Assembly: GCF_009712475.1 (NCBI RefSeq)
Contig: NZ_VCJO01000025.1
Location: 1-54,254, forward strand
DNA from: Micromonospora sp. CP22
GTDB taxonomy: Bacteria > Actinomycetota > Actinomycetes > Mycobacteriales > Micromonosporaceae
Reading direction: 5' to 3'
DNA length: 54,254 nucleotides
In this document: positions 24,355 to 31,871 of the stretch, piece by piece
Position numbering within the stretch: the first letter of the stretch is position 1
Layout: every line of letters begins with the position of its first letter
Translations under genes and position numbers: made by a program
Notes under the pieces: model-generated
The model's database searches: none
What the model was told of the DNA's origin: nothing
What the model saw: the letters and a program-made list of their open reading frames with translations, nothing else

Positions 24355-24954
24355 CTAACGCGCGTCCCGCCACATGAAGCTGGTGTTGATGCCGAGGATC
24401 GCCTCCTGGGAGACCACCCGGAAGCCGAACCGCTCGTAGAGCACGACGTTGCGGTCGACGTCCGCCTGGAGAAAGGCCGGCACCCGCTGCTGATCGACAT
24501 CGTCGAGGAATGCCGCGAGCAGCGCCGATCCGATCCCGTACCCCTGCTGCTCCGGGTGGACGGCGATCGGTCCGATGTGCCAGTGCGGCTTCTTCGGCTC
24601 GTGCTTGGCCCGCCCGCCGATCACCTTCAGGGCACGCGGCAGACCGAGGCCCATCGTGCGGACCTGCGACGGGATCGACTTGATCTTCTCGCCGACCGTC
24701 ATCTGGCAGTGCGGCCACTGCGCGGCCTTGAGCACCCCGGCGAGCCGGCCCTCCCGCTCGGCGACGAGCACGTGGCTGGCGCTGTTGCTGAGCTTGAGGG
24801 TCAGGGCCGCGTTCTCCATGATCCGGGCAGCCTTGTCCTGGTTACCGCCGGCGATGGCCAGGTTGCTCGGGTTGAGGGCGAACGCGAGCCCGACGATCCG
24901 GCTCGCTTCGGCCATCTCAGCCGGTGTGATTCGCCGTACGGTGACATCGCTCAT
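24355..24954 (-). CDS. GNAT-family N-acetyltransferase
   Basis: A 199-residue acetyltransferase. The fold is recognised by HVLVAEREGRLAGVL, the acetyl-CoA strand HIGPIAVHPEQQGYGIGSALLAAFL (the Q-x-x-G-x-G/A loop is QQGYGIG), and the C-terminal NVVLYERFGFRVV. The true start is ATG 24954, with GGAGG seven bases upstream; a longer open frame to 25395 runs across the neighbouring gene and is spurious. As last gene of operon B, 31 bp after the aminotransferase-reductase fusion, it could acetylate the predicted alkylamine, either as a biosynthetic step or as self-protection. Confidence 0.88.
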   Translation of the reverse strand: MSDVTVRRITPAEMAEASRIVGLAFALNPSNLAIAGGNQDKAARIMENAALTLKLSNSASHVLVAEREGRLAGVLKAAQWPHCQMTVGEKIKSIPSQVRTMGLGLPRALKVIGGRAKHEPKKPHWHIGPIAVHPEQQGYGIGSALLAAFLDDVDQQRVPAFLQADVDRNVVLYERFGFRVVSQEAILGINTSFMWRDAR

Positions 24955-24985
24955 ATATGAACCTCCGGGTCGGGTAGGTGGGGTG

Positions 24986-27667
24986 CTAGCTCGCCACCCA
25001 CGGGTTCGTCGAAACGTCCGCCGTGGTGATGCGAGTGGGGTGGAACCCGTGTCGACGGGCCAGTTCCAGAGCGGACAACACCCCGGCGACGGACAGGCCG
25101 CCGTAGGACGGACTGGCCATCTCCGGTTCGAGACCCAGCAGGATCGTCTCCGCCAGACACGAGTAGACGACCCCCGGTGGCAGGGTGATGCCCGGGAAGT
25201 GTGGCGTCTGTCCACCCGGGAGCCGGATTCGACCACCGGAGACGAGGGTGACGTTCGGCAGGCCCGCCACCGCCGGGTGGGCGTCACCCGGCACCGCGAG
25301 ATCGCAGACGAGCACCTCCCGGTCCGCCGAGAGGTGGGTGGGCAGGATGACCGGGTCGGCCGCGTTGGTGGCGCTGACCACGATCGGGCAGTCACGCAGC
25401 GCCTCGAGGTCCTCGGCGACCGAGACGTCGGTCAGGTGGGCCACCCGTTTCGCGACCGTGGCGAGTCGGCGCCCGGAGCCGGGCCGGCCGACGAGGACGA
25501 GCGACTCACAGTGCGGGGCGACCAGGTCGGCCATCACCGCGCCGATGTTGCCGATGCCGCCGACCAGACCGACCCGACGTGTACCGGAACCACTGCTGGC
25601 CAGGTGACGCTGAAGCAGGTCGTAGGCGCAGGCCGCGGTGAGCGAGTTGCCGGAGGTGATCCGTATCTCGTGCTCGACCACATCCCGTCCGGCACCGGTC
25701 ACGATCGAGGTGTAGCCGCCCAGACCGACGACGTCGCCACCGAGTTCGACGCCCAGTTCCACCGCGTCCAGCACCGTCTGGGACAACCAGGGCCGTTGCC
25801 CGGCCCGCATCGCGTCGACCGCCTGGGCGGCGGTGAACGGCACCGCCACCACACTCAGGTCGGCCACCCGTCCGGTCTCCGAGGCGATCCGGTGTCGGAC
25901 GACCTCGAACGGGCTCAGCTCGCCGCGCATCCGGTCCAGGGCCGCCGCGCACCGGCCGTCCGACCACTCCGCCAGCTCCGGGGCCAGCGAACGCACCGTG
26001 GAGGCGTTGTCGAGGTTGGCGAGGAACACCACACGCGGGACGTCACCGTCGTGCTCGACCCGCCGACGGCGAGGCGGCGCCGGCACGTGCTGACGTGGCC
26101 GCCAGGCTCCGGTCGGCGGCACGGCCAGGTGCGCCAGCAACGTCGCGTAGTCGCCCTTGGCGATCAGGCCGGCCACGTCGTCGAAGGCGGCGGCGGCCCG
26201 CTCGATGTCCGCGGTGTCGATCAGGGCGGACGGTTGTACGCGTACGGTCGTGGGCGCGGACAGGGTGGGCATGACCCGGACCCGGTGTGCGTGCAGCAAC
26301 CGACCCGCGATCAGGAAGCCGAGCGACTCGGCGTCGAACACGGCGCGCAGCAGGGCCGACTCCGGCTGGGGCACCCGGAACTCCACCCCGAGGAGGAGTC
26401 CCCGGCCGCGCACCTCCGCGATCGCCTCCGGCCACCGTTCGGCCACCTTGACCAGTTGGTCACGCAGTTCCGCACCGACCACGGCGATCCGGTCCCGGTG
26501 ACTCTCGTACAGGTCCAGTGCGGCCGTGGCGATCAGCGCGGAGAAGTCGTCTTCGGCGAAGGTGGACGTGTGGTGGCGTCCGAAGTCGGCGACATAGCGG
26601 TCAGCCGCCACCATCATCGCCGAGATCTTGGCCAGGCCACCGCCGAGCGACTTCGACAGCAGATAGTAGTCGGCGACCACTCCGGACGGCTCGGACGCCA
26701 GGAACGTGCCGGTGCGGCCCATGCCGCACTGGATCTCGTCGAACACCAGCACCGTGTCGTGCCGGTCGGCCAACGCGCGCAGGGCCGCCAGGGTCTCGGT
26801 CGGGACCTCGCGCACCCCGGCCTCACCCTGGACGGGCTCGACGAAACAGGCGGCGACCGGTGACAGGTGACGGGCCGCGGAGTGCGGCACCGCGTCGGCG
26901 TCCACGGTGACGGTGCAGATCTCGACCAGACGGTCGTCGAGCGCCGCCACCACCGCCTCGGGCGTCCAGTCGGTCAGTCGGACCCGCTTCGGGCCGGGAA
27001 CGTGCAGGTCCTCGGGCACGTTGGAGCCGTGCGTCAGGGTTCCCGCAGCGGTGGTCTTGCCGTGGAAGGCGTTGCGCAGCGAGACCAGGACGGGCTCGGC
27101 CGCCAGGGCTTCGGTGACCTTCTCGATCGCCTCGGTGATCACCTCGCCGCAGTGCCGTCCGGCAGCCGGCCCGGTCGCGCAGGCGGTGTCGGCCAGGCCG
27201 TCGCGGTGCAACCGGCGCAGGGAGCGATCGAGTTCCTCGCGCAGCGCGCCCAGCCGACGACGCCGTTCGACCACGGCGTGCTTCACCGCAGCCTCGACCG
27301 CCTCCGCACCGGTGGACCCGAGCGTCACGACGTAGTCCACCCCGGTGGTGGCCCGCACCAGCGTCGACAGCTTCGCGGCCAGCGCGGCCGCCCCCGGGCG
27401 GATACTGGCCTGGGCGTTGAAGGGAAGCTGCTCGTCGAGGCACTGTCGGGCGACCGCCACCAGCGCCGGATGGTTGTGCCCGAACAGGGACGAGCCGGCA
27501 CCGCCGACCAGGTCGAGCACCTGGTCGGCGGCTTCGGCATCCGTTGCCGGCTCCGGTGTGAGATGGTCGCCGCGCCCACGGCGGTACGCCACGTCCAGGT
27601 TGAGGGCCTGGAAGAGGCGACCCAGTTCGGGTCGGGCGTAGCGACCGAAATCAAGCTCGGCGCTCAT
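24986..27667 (-). CDS. class III aminotransferase fused to acyl-ACP reductase
   Basis: An 893-residue two-domain enzyme predicted to turn acyl-ACP into a primary alkylamine. The N-terminal half (about 1-480) is a PLP aminotransferase with GSTGAEAVE (118-126), VFDEIQCGMGRTG (Asp310) and the PLP lysine K339 in LLSKSLGGGLAK. The C-terminal half (about 555-893) resembles cyanobacterial acyl-ACP reductase (AAR): GLGGYTSIV, the ITSGNSLTAA segment, an NAD(P) loop GLVGGIGNIG, and a cysteine in VVYSCLAETILLGLE (C837) at the place of the AAR nucleophile. Together they would reduce the acyl thioester to aldehyde and aminate it. The start overlaps the ACP2 stop (ATGA), so ACP2 may present the substrate. 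I do not recall this exact fusion as a described enzyme. Confidence 0.85.
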   Translation of the reverse strand: MSAELDFGRYARPELGRLFQALNLDVAYRRGRGDHLTPEPATDAEAADQVLDLVGGAGSSLFGHNHPALVAVARQCLDEQLPFNAQASIRPGAAALAAKLSTLVRATTGVDYVVTLGSTGAEAVEAAVKHAVVERRRRLGALREELDRSLRRLHRDGLADTACATGPAAGRHCGEVITEAIEKVTEALAAEPVLVSLRNAFHGKTTAAGTLTHGSNVPEDLHVPGPKRVRLTDWTPEAVVAALDDRLVEICTVTVDADAVPHSAARHLSPVAACFVEPVQGEAGVREVPTETLAALRALADRHDTVLVFDEIQCGMGRTGTFLASEPSGVVADYYLLSKSLGGGLAKISAMMVAADRYVADFGRHHTSTFAEDDFSALIATAALDLYESHRDRIAVVGAELRDQLVKVAERWPEAIAEVRGRGLLLGVEFRVPQPESALLRAVFDAESLGFLIAGRLLHAHRVRVMPTLSAPTTVRVQPSALIDTADIERAAAAFDDVAGLIAKGDYATLLAHLAVPPTGAWRPRQHVPAPPRRRRVEHDGDVPRVVFLANLDNASTVRSLAPELAEWSDGRCAAALDRMRGELSPFEVVRHRIASETGRVADLSVVAVPFTAAQAVDAMRAGQRPWLSQTVLDAVELGVELGGDVVGLGGYTSIVTGAGRDVVEHEIRITSGNSLTAACAYDLLQRHLASSGSGTRRVGLVGGIGNIGAVMADLVAPHCESLVLVGRPGSGRRLATVAKRVAHLTDVSVAEDLEALRDCPIVVSATNAADPVILPTHLSADREVLVCDLAVPGDAHPAVAGLPNVTLVSGGRIRLPGGQTPHFPGITLPPGVVYSCLAETILLGLEPEMASPSYGGLSVAGVLSALELARRHGFHPTRITTADVSTNPWVAS

Positions 27668-27924
27668 GTCGCGCCGACCTCGTTCCCGACCCGCATCCGC
27701 ATCGACGCGGTCACCTGTTCCACCACGTCGCGCAGGGTCCGCATCGACGCCGCCTGCCCGTCGGACACCTGCACGTCGAACAGGGACTCCATCTCCACGA
27801 TCAGGTCGATCGAGCGCACCGAGTCCAGGCCGTAATCCACCAGCGGCGTGTCCGGATCCAACTCCGCCACCTGCAACCGGCGACGGAACAACTCGTCAAC
27901 CACATCCAGAACTTCGCGATCCAT
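27664..27924 (-). CDS. acyl carrier protein 2
   Basis: An 86-residue acidic carrier protein with a canonical attachment site, DYGLDSVRSIDLIVEMES, and a downstream helix typical of ACPs. The ATG at 27924 has a strong GAGGAGGGGG seven bases upstream; an in-frame extension to 27996 would read through a PPTase fragment and is rejected. It is coupled (ATGA) to the aminotransferase-acyl-ACP reductase fusion, which makes it the likely carrier of the fatty acyl chain that is reduced. Either FAAL could load it. Compared with ACP1 it has the normal Asp-Ser pair. Confidence 0.9.
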   Translation of the reverse strand: MDREVLDVVDELFRRRLQVAELDPDTPLVDYGLDSVRSIDLIVEMESLFDVQVSDGQAASMRTLRDVVEQVTASMRMRVGNEVGAT

Positions 27925-27952
27925 TGCGCTCCCCCTCCTCACGCAACGTGCC

Positions 27953-28034
27953 GTCCCGGCCAGCGCCTTGGCAGCCGTCTGGTTGGCCGAGAACAACTCG
28001 TTCCGGTTTTCCTGACCGTTACCTGGTCAGGCAT
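27953..28034 (-). pseudogene. duplication scar: ACP1-like start stub plus PPTase fragment
   Basis: Reading left from 28034, the first six codons of ACP1 (MPDQVT) are present inside the duplicated block and then the sequence changes. A 54-bp piece (27953-28006) then matches the PPTase gene at 22274-22326, with about 40 of 48 aligned bases identical. Translated in its own frame it gives ELFSANQTAAKALAGT against ELFSAKEAAFKALAGT in the real enzyme. The metal-binding Glu is lost, and there is no start or remaining domain. This is the remnant of a hydrolase-ACP-PPTase arrangement like the one in operon A. Confidence 0.8.
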
Positions 28035-28904
28035 TCGCCTCGACCTCGTCGACGAACTTCGCCACCAACGCCTGGAAACCCGACGCGTCATCCAGGAACG
28101 GCAAATGCCCCGCCCCCGGCATGATCTCGCAACGACCATCAGGGAACTTCGCCGCCAACTCCTGCGCCCCCGACGGACTCAACAACACATCATCATCACC
28201 AATGACCACCAACGTCGGCGCCTGAACCCGAGCCAACAGATCCGGACTCGACTCACCAGTCAACGCCAACTTCAAACCATTGGTCAGATCCTCCTTGGTC
28301 GACAAAGCCAAAAAGCTCTCCCGCAACCCAAGGAAACCCGGAGTACCCAACTCCTCGATCATCTCCGCACCGAACACCTCCGGATACAGATGCGCATACA
28401 ACGCCGCCATACCGTGATGCTCCAACGTCAACAACCACGCCCGCTGCACCAGACGATGCCGACGCATACCCCGAGGACCAAGCGCCGGACCCGCCAACAC
28501 GATGCCCTTGACCCGATCCGGATACTTCAACGCCACATCACGAGCCAACACCGTCGAAATCGACGTCGACAACAAATACGCCTTATCGATCTCCAACGCA
28601 TCCAACAACCCGACCACGTCATCCGCGTGATCATCCCACGACGGATACGTCTCCGGATGCGACGACCGACCATGACCCCGCAGGTCATAACTCACCACAC
28701 GATGAGCCACCGACAACTCATCCGTGACCACCCGCCACGCCGGAGTCGTCATAAAAAAATTGTTCAGCGTCAACACAACCGGACCAGAACCGGTCGACTC
28801 GTAATACAACTCAACACCATCACGCACCCGAGCCCGCACCGCATCCTCGCGATACTCCAACTCAAGACGCTCAAGAACCTCACCAGCAGACACCACATCC
28901 CCCT
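28018..28904. repeat. 887-bp direct repeat, copy B (hydrolase 2)
   Basis: Identical as far as I can read to 22943-23829, in the same orientation, 5075 bp away. Copy B lies inside operon B between the nitronate-monooxygenase-like gene and the scar preceding ACP2. Homologous recombination between the copies would delete about 5 kb carrying the operon A promoter, the acetyltransferase, the aminotransferase-reductase and ACP2. Confidence 0.93.
28027..28896 (-). CDS. alpha/beta hydrolase 2 (identical to hydrolase 1)
   Basis: The 289-residue product is the same as that of 22952-23821, including the LSTSIST nucleophile elbow and PGAGHLPFLDD. Here it lies 24 bp after the nitronate-monooxygenase-like gene and precedes a scar rather than an intact ACP1, so its original translational partner is lost. 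It keeps the T/G-ending codon style that sets it apart from every neighbour. Either both operons need their own dose of this activity, or one copy is a recent gene-conversion product. The sequence alone does not tell which copy is ancestral, although copy A retains the intact ACP and PPTase context. Confidence 0.85.
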   Translation of the reverse strand: MVSAGEVLERLELEYREDAVRARVRDGVELYYESTGSGPVVLTLNNFFMTTPAWRVVTDELSVAHRVVSYDLRGHGRSSHPETYPSWDDHADDVVGLLDALEIDKAYLLSTSISTVLARDVALKYPDRVKGIVLAGPALGPRGMRRHRLVQRAWLLTLEHHGMAALYAHLYPEVFGAEMIEELGTPGFLGLRESFLALSTKEDLTNGLKLALTGESSPDLLARVQAPTLVVIGDDDVLLSPSGAQELAAKFPDGRCEIMPGAGHLPFLDDASGFQALVAKFVDEVEANA

Positions 28905-28920
28905 CATCCCATGTCGACGC

Positions 28921-29880
28921 TCAAGCAGCAGGAAGGACTGCGGCGAATCCGGCGACGACGTCGGCAGCCGACGGCTGGTCGGTGAGAGAGCCGCAGGACA
29001 GACCGCAGTACATTGCCATTTCCTCGATCCGGCCGGTGGTCGCCACAGTAGGCACCGCGGCACTGAAACGAGGCACCAGATATGACCGGTCCTCCACCGA
29101 GGTCCGGCCGATGAACCGCTTCGGTTGCCCCGGGTTCTCGGTCACCGGCGTGGCCAGCACCCGGTGCCGCCGACCAGGCCACCCGATCTCGTAGACGTCG
29201 GTGATCACCGTGTCGTCCCCGTCAGCCGCGCAGACCGCCGCCTTGAAGTGGGGATGCGCCCAGGACTCCCGGGCCACGACGAAGGCCGTCCCCAGCAGCA
29301 CTCCGTCGGCTCCGGCGGCCACCGCCCGCGCCGCGTCGGCAGGCGACCCGATGCCACCCGCCGCGACGACGCAGGCCTCGGGCAGCCGGTCACGCAGCTG
29401 GGCGACCAACTCGTCCCGACGCGACACACCGAGCAGGTGCCCACCCGCCTCGATGCCCTGCGCCACCACCACCGCGCCCCGCTGCGCCGCCAGCACCCCG
29501 TCCTCGACGGTGCCGACCTGCACCACCAGAGCCCGGCCGGCGGCAGTGACCTGCTCGAACACCGCCTCCTCAGGCATGCCGAACAGCGACACGTAGACGT
29601 GCGGCGGCGTCTCGGCGAGCACCTGCTCCACCTGGCGGGCGAGATCGTCGGGCCCGACCACCTCGGGGATGAGGTTCACGCCGACCGGACGCGACGTTCC
29701 CGAGGCCAACCGGGTCAACACCGCCGACAGCGGCTCGCCGATGAGTTTGTAGCCGCCCACGCAGCCGGCGGCGCCCGCCTCGGAGACCGCGCACGCCAGC
29801 TCCGTGCCGGCGACGCCGCCCATGCCCGACTGGAGCAGGGCCACGTCGATGCCGAGCACCGTCGCCACGCTCGATCGCAT
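28921..29880 (-). CDS. nitronate monooxygenase / FabK-like FMN protein
   Basis: A 319-residue TIM-barrel flavoprotein of the 2-nitropropane dioxygenase family. Typical segments are LLQSGMGGVAGTELACAVSEAG, GVNLIPEV, VVAQGIEAGGHLLG (FMN phosphate region with the catalytic His), AAGGIGSPADAARAVAAGADGVLLGTAF. The family includes nitronate monooxygenases and enoyl-ACP reductases (FabK). Beside an AurF-type N-oxygenase a role on a nitro or nitronate group is attractive; beside ACPs an enoyl reduction is equally possible. It begins at ATG 29880, overlapping the stop of the ligase gene (TGATG), so the longer open frame upstream is false. Confidence 0.85.
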   Translation of the reverse strand: MRSSVATVLGIDVALLQSGMGGVAGTELACAVSEAGAAGCVGGYKLIGEPLSAVLTRLASGTSRPVGVNLIPEVVGPDDLARQVEQVLAETPPHVYVSLFGMPEEAVFEQVTAAGRALVVQVGTVEDGVLAAQRGAVVVAQGIEAGGHLLGVSRRDELVAQLRDRLPEACVVAAGGIGSPADAARAVAAGADGVLLGTAFVVARESWAHPHFKAAVCAADGDDTVITDVYEIGWPGRRHRVLATPVTENPGQPKRFIGRTSVEDRSYLVPRFSAAVPTVATTGRIEEMAMYCGLSCGSLTDQPSAADVVAGFAAVLPAA

Positions 29881-30707
29881 CAGCCCAGGCTCTCCACTGC
29901 GGACACCGCGGCCTCGACGCCACCGAAACGCGCCGTCAGCGTGTGCACCCACCGCTCGACACCGAACGCCAGGCAACTGGTGTGGGCGGTGTCGCCACCG
30001 GCCTGGATCTCGCACCGCTCGCCGAAGAAGTTCCGGTGGTAGTTGACCGAGCCGATGGCCAGGCCGTCGACGACGAACTCCTCCTTGACCGGGAACAGCC
30101 GCTGCATCTTGGCCTTGCCGCTGTTCTTGTCGAAGAACGGGTCCGTGGCGACCTCGACCTTGACCTCCAGCCCCACTTCGGCGCAGAGCGCCAAGACCGC
30201 GTCCTTGGCCCGGCCGAGGTGCTGCTTGGCCCCCTCTTCCTGACCGATGAAGACGATCTCCCGCATGGAGAAGCCGAGCAGCCGCTGTAGGCCGTCGTAG
30301 TGCTCCTCGTTGCGGAAACAGGTGCCCAGGGTGGTCCGCACGACGCCCTCGTCGGGCAGCACCGAGCCGGCCAGGTCGAGGTAGATCGCGTAGCACGCGG
30401 CCGAGGGCAGGGCGAACTCCGCGGGCCGCATCACGTCGGCCGGCACCTGCTCCACCGGACGAGACGACGTCGCCAGCAGCGTGCCCACCCGCTCCGGGTC
30501 GAGCCGGGCAGCCGCCAGCCCGAGGTGCGGGAAGTTGTCGTAGTAGTCGAAGGTGTCCAGGTCCCGAGTGCGCAGCAGGAACGGGAACCGGAACTCCTCG
30601 GCCCCCCAGCCGTCCGCCAGGCGCCGGAACACCGCGTCGACCGCCCGCAGCAACCGCAGCTGGTCGCCGTTGAGAACCCTCAGGCCATTGTCGGTAACGG
30701 TGGTCAT
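29880..30707 (-). CDS. class II aaRS-like amino acid:[carrier protein] ligase
   Basis: A compact 275-residue homologue of class II aminoacyl-tRNA synthetase catalytic domains without an anticodon-binding domain. Motif 2 is GTCFRNEEH (about 128-136), motif 3 is AFGVERW (247-253). Cys105, Glu150 and Cys245 match the zinc-binding positions of the Bradyrhizobium amino acid:carrier protein ligases (Cys, Glu, Cys). Those enzymes load a small amino acid such as glycine or alanine on a dedicated carrier protein. The carrier gene lies directly upstream with an ATGA overlap, supporting the same function here. The amino acid is not determined; glycine, alanine or serine would be first guesses. Confidence 0.9.
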   Translation of the reverse strand: MTTVTDNGLRVLNGDQLRLLRAVDAVFRRLADGWGAEEFRFPFLLRTRDLDTFDYYDNFPHLGLAAARLDPERVGTLLATSSRPVEQVPADVMRPAEFALPSAACYAIYLDLAGSVLPDEGVVRTTLGTCFRNEEHYDGLQRLLGFSMREIVFIGQEEGAKQHLGRAKDAVLALCAEVGLEVKVEVATDPFFDKNSGKAKMQRLFPVKEEFVVDGLAIGSVNYHRNFFGERCEIQAGGDTAHTSCLAFGVERWVHTLTARFGGVEAAVSAVESLG

Positions 30708-30952
30708 GACGCCGCCTTCTGCTTCAGGAACCGCGCCCCGATCGCGTTGAGGGTGCGGAAGTCGTCGAGGTCGAGTTCCTCGGGGTCGATCGACTCGCCG
30801 GTCAGCTCCTCCAGCAGGAAGATGAACTCGACGAAGGCCAGCGAGTTGATCGCCCGGCTGTCGATCAGGTCGAGGTCGTCGTCCAGCTGTTCGAGCTTGG
30901 GGTTGCGCTCCAGGATGAAGTTCCGGACCGCCTGCATCGCATCGGTTGTCAC
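30704..30952 (-). CDS. dedicated aminoacyl carrier protein
   Basis: An 82-residue acidic carrier protein. The likely attachment region is DSRAINSLAFVEFIFLLEEL, where the modified serine would be the one in NSLAF (Asn replaces the usual Asp). This wording resembles the small carrier proteins that partner with aaRS-like ligases more than fatty-acid ACPs. It overlaps the stop of the diiron gene by 4 bp and its own stop overlaps the ligase start, so carrier and ligase are made together. The C terminus ends ARFLKQKAAS, which is unremarkable. Confidence 0.88.
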   Translation of the reverse strand: MTTDAMQAVRNFILERNPKLEQLDDDLDLIDSRAINSLAFVEFIFLLEELTGESIDPEELDLDDFRTLNAIGARFLKQKAAS

Positions 30953-31827
30953 TTGACCAGTTCCCTGCCCACGCCGGACTTCGTCAGGAAGGTGCGCGTC
31001 CGCTTGAGGATCCGCTCGTGCGCGGCGTGCCGGGCCGGGTGCTCCAGAGCACGACGCCGCAGGGCCAACGCGTCCGGGATGCCGGCGTCGCGGTAGGCCG
31101 CGGGGTTGTAGAGGGTGGCGATGCTGTACCGCAGGTAGTTCTCCAGGTACTCGGCGACCAGCGGCACCTCGGCCGGGTCACGCTTGGCCACCTGGCCGAG
31201 CAGGTTGGTGAAGATCATCCGTCCGAACGCGACGTGCCTGCTCTCGTCCTGGTGGTGCACCCGGTTGATCTCGCGGGCGATGTGCGGCAGCGACTCGTCG
31301 GTGGCCATGTACGCGTTGTAGTGGTCGACGATCTCCTCGAAGATGAGGATGCGGGCGAAGACCACCAGCTCGCGGGCGACCGGCGACAGGTGTTCCACCG
31401 AGTCGGCCTGCAGCGTCGGCTGGGCCGGGTAGAGCTTGCCCCCGTAGCGCAGGCAGAACTGCGCGAAGAACCACATGTGCTCGTTTTCCTCACCGATGAA
31501 GTGGTGCAGGAACTCCGAGACGTTCGCGTAGGTCCGCTCGTGGATGCGCATCACGACTTCGCTCATCAGCTCGCGGATGCCGTGGATGTTGAGGCTGAAG
31601 AAGTTGATCGCCTCGTACTTGGTCAGCGCGATCTGCTGCTCTCGGGTGAGCTCGTCCCACATCTCCGTACCCGCGAGAGTGGTCAGGCTCTCGCTCATCC
31701 ACGGCTTATCGGGCTCGATGGCGTCCGGCCAGTCGAACAACGTGTACGGGTTGTAGTACCCCGACTCGGCCATGTGCTCGAGCCGGTCCAGCTCCAGCTC
31801 GATCGGCTCGATCTCTCGTACCGCCAT
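30949..31827 (-). CDS. AurF/CmlI-like diiron N-oxygenase
   Basis: A 292-residue helical ferritin-like protein predicted to oxidise an amino group to hydroxylamine, nitroso or nitro. The diiron ligand set is complete: Glu72, Glu114-x2-His117 (in EENEHM), Glu164/165 (FEEIVDHY), and His191-x3-Glu195-x2-His198 (in HHQDESRH), the H-x3-E-x2-H that provides the extra histidine typical of AurF. The family oxidises aryl amines in aureothin, chloramphenicol and azoxymycin biosynthesis. The substrate here could be an alkylamine from the fusion enzyme, the carrier-bound amino acid, or the kynurenine aniline. It lies 44 bp after the transglutaminase-like gene and is coupled to the carrier protein. Confidence 0.9.
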   Translation of the reverse strand: MAVREIEPIELELDRLEHMAESGYYNPYTLFDWPDAIEPDKPWMSESLTTLAGTEMWDELTREQQIALTKYEAINFFSLNIHGIRELMSEVVMRIHERTYANVSEFLHHFIGEENEHMWFFAQFCLRYGGKLYPAQPTLQADSVEHLSPVARELVVFARILIFEEIVDHYNAYMATDESLPHIAREINRVHHQDESRHVAFGRMIFTNLLGQVAKRDPAEVPLVAEYLENYLRYSIATLYNPAAYRDAGIPDALALRRRALEHPARHAAHERILKRTRTFLTKSGVGRELVK

Positions 31828-31871
31828 TGTCTGTCGTCCTCCCCGATAGGTGGTTCAAGAGGTCAGGTTGT

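Noticed and set aside
24355..25395. 346-residue version of the acetyltransferase
   Set aside because: The upstream part overlaps the aminotransferase-reductase gene in another frame; GGAGG precedes the ATG at 24954.
24575..26863. 762-residue open frame on the plus strand
   Set aside because: Antisense to the acetyltransferase and the aminotransferase-reductase fusion, which have clear motifs; the translation is low-complexity.
27664..27996. longer ACP2 starting at 27996
   Set aside because: The first 24 residues are the PPTase fragment; a strong ribosome site precedes ATG 27924.
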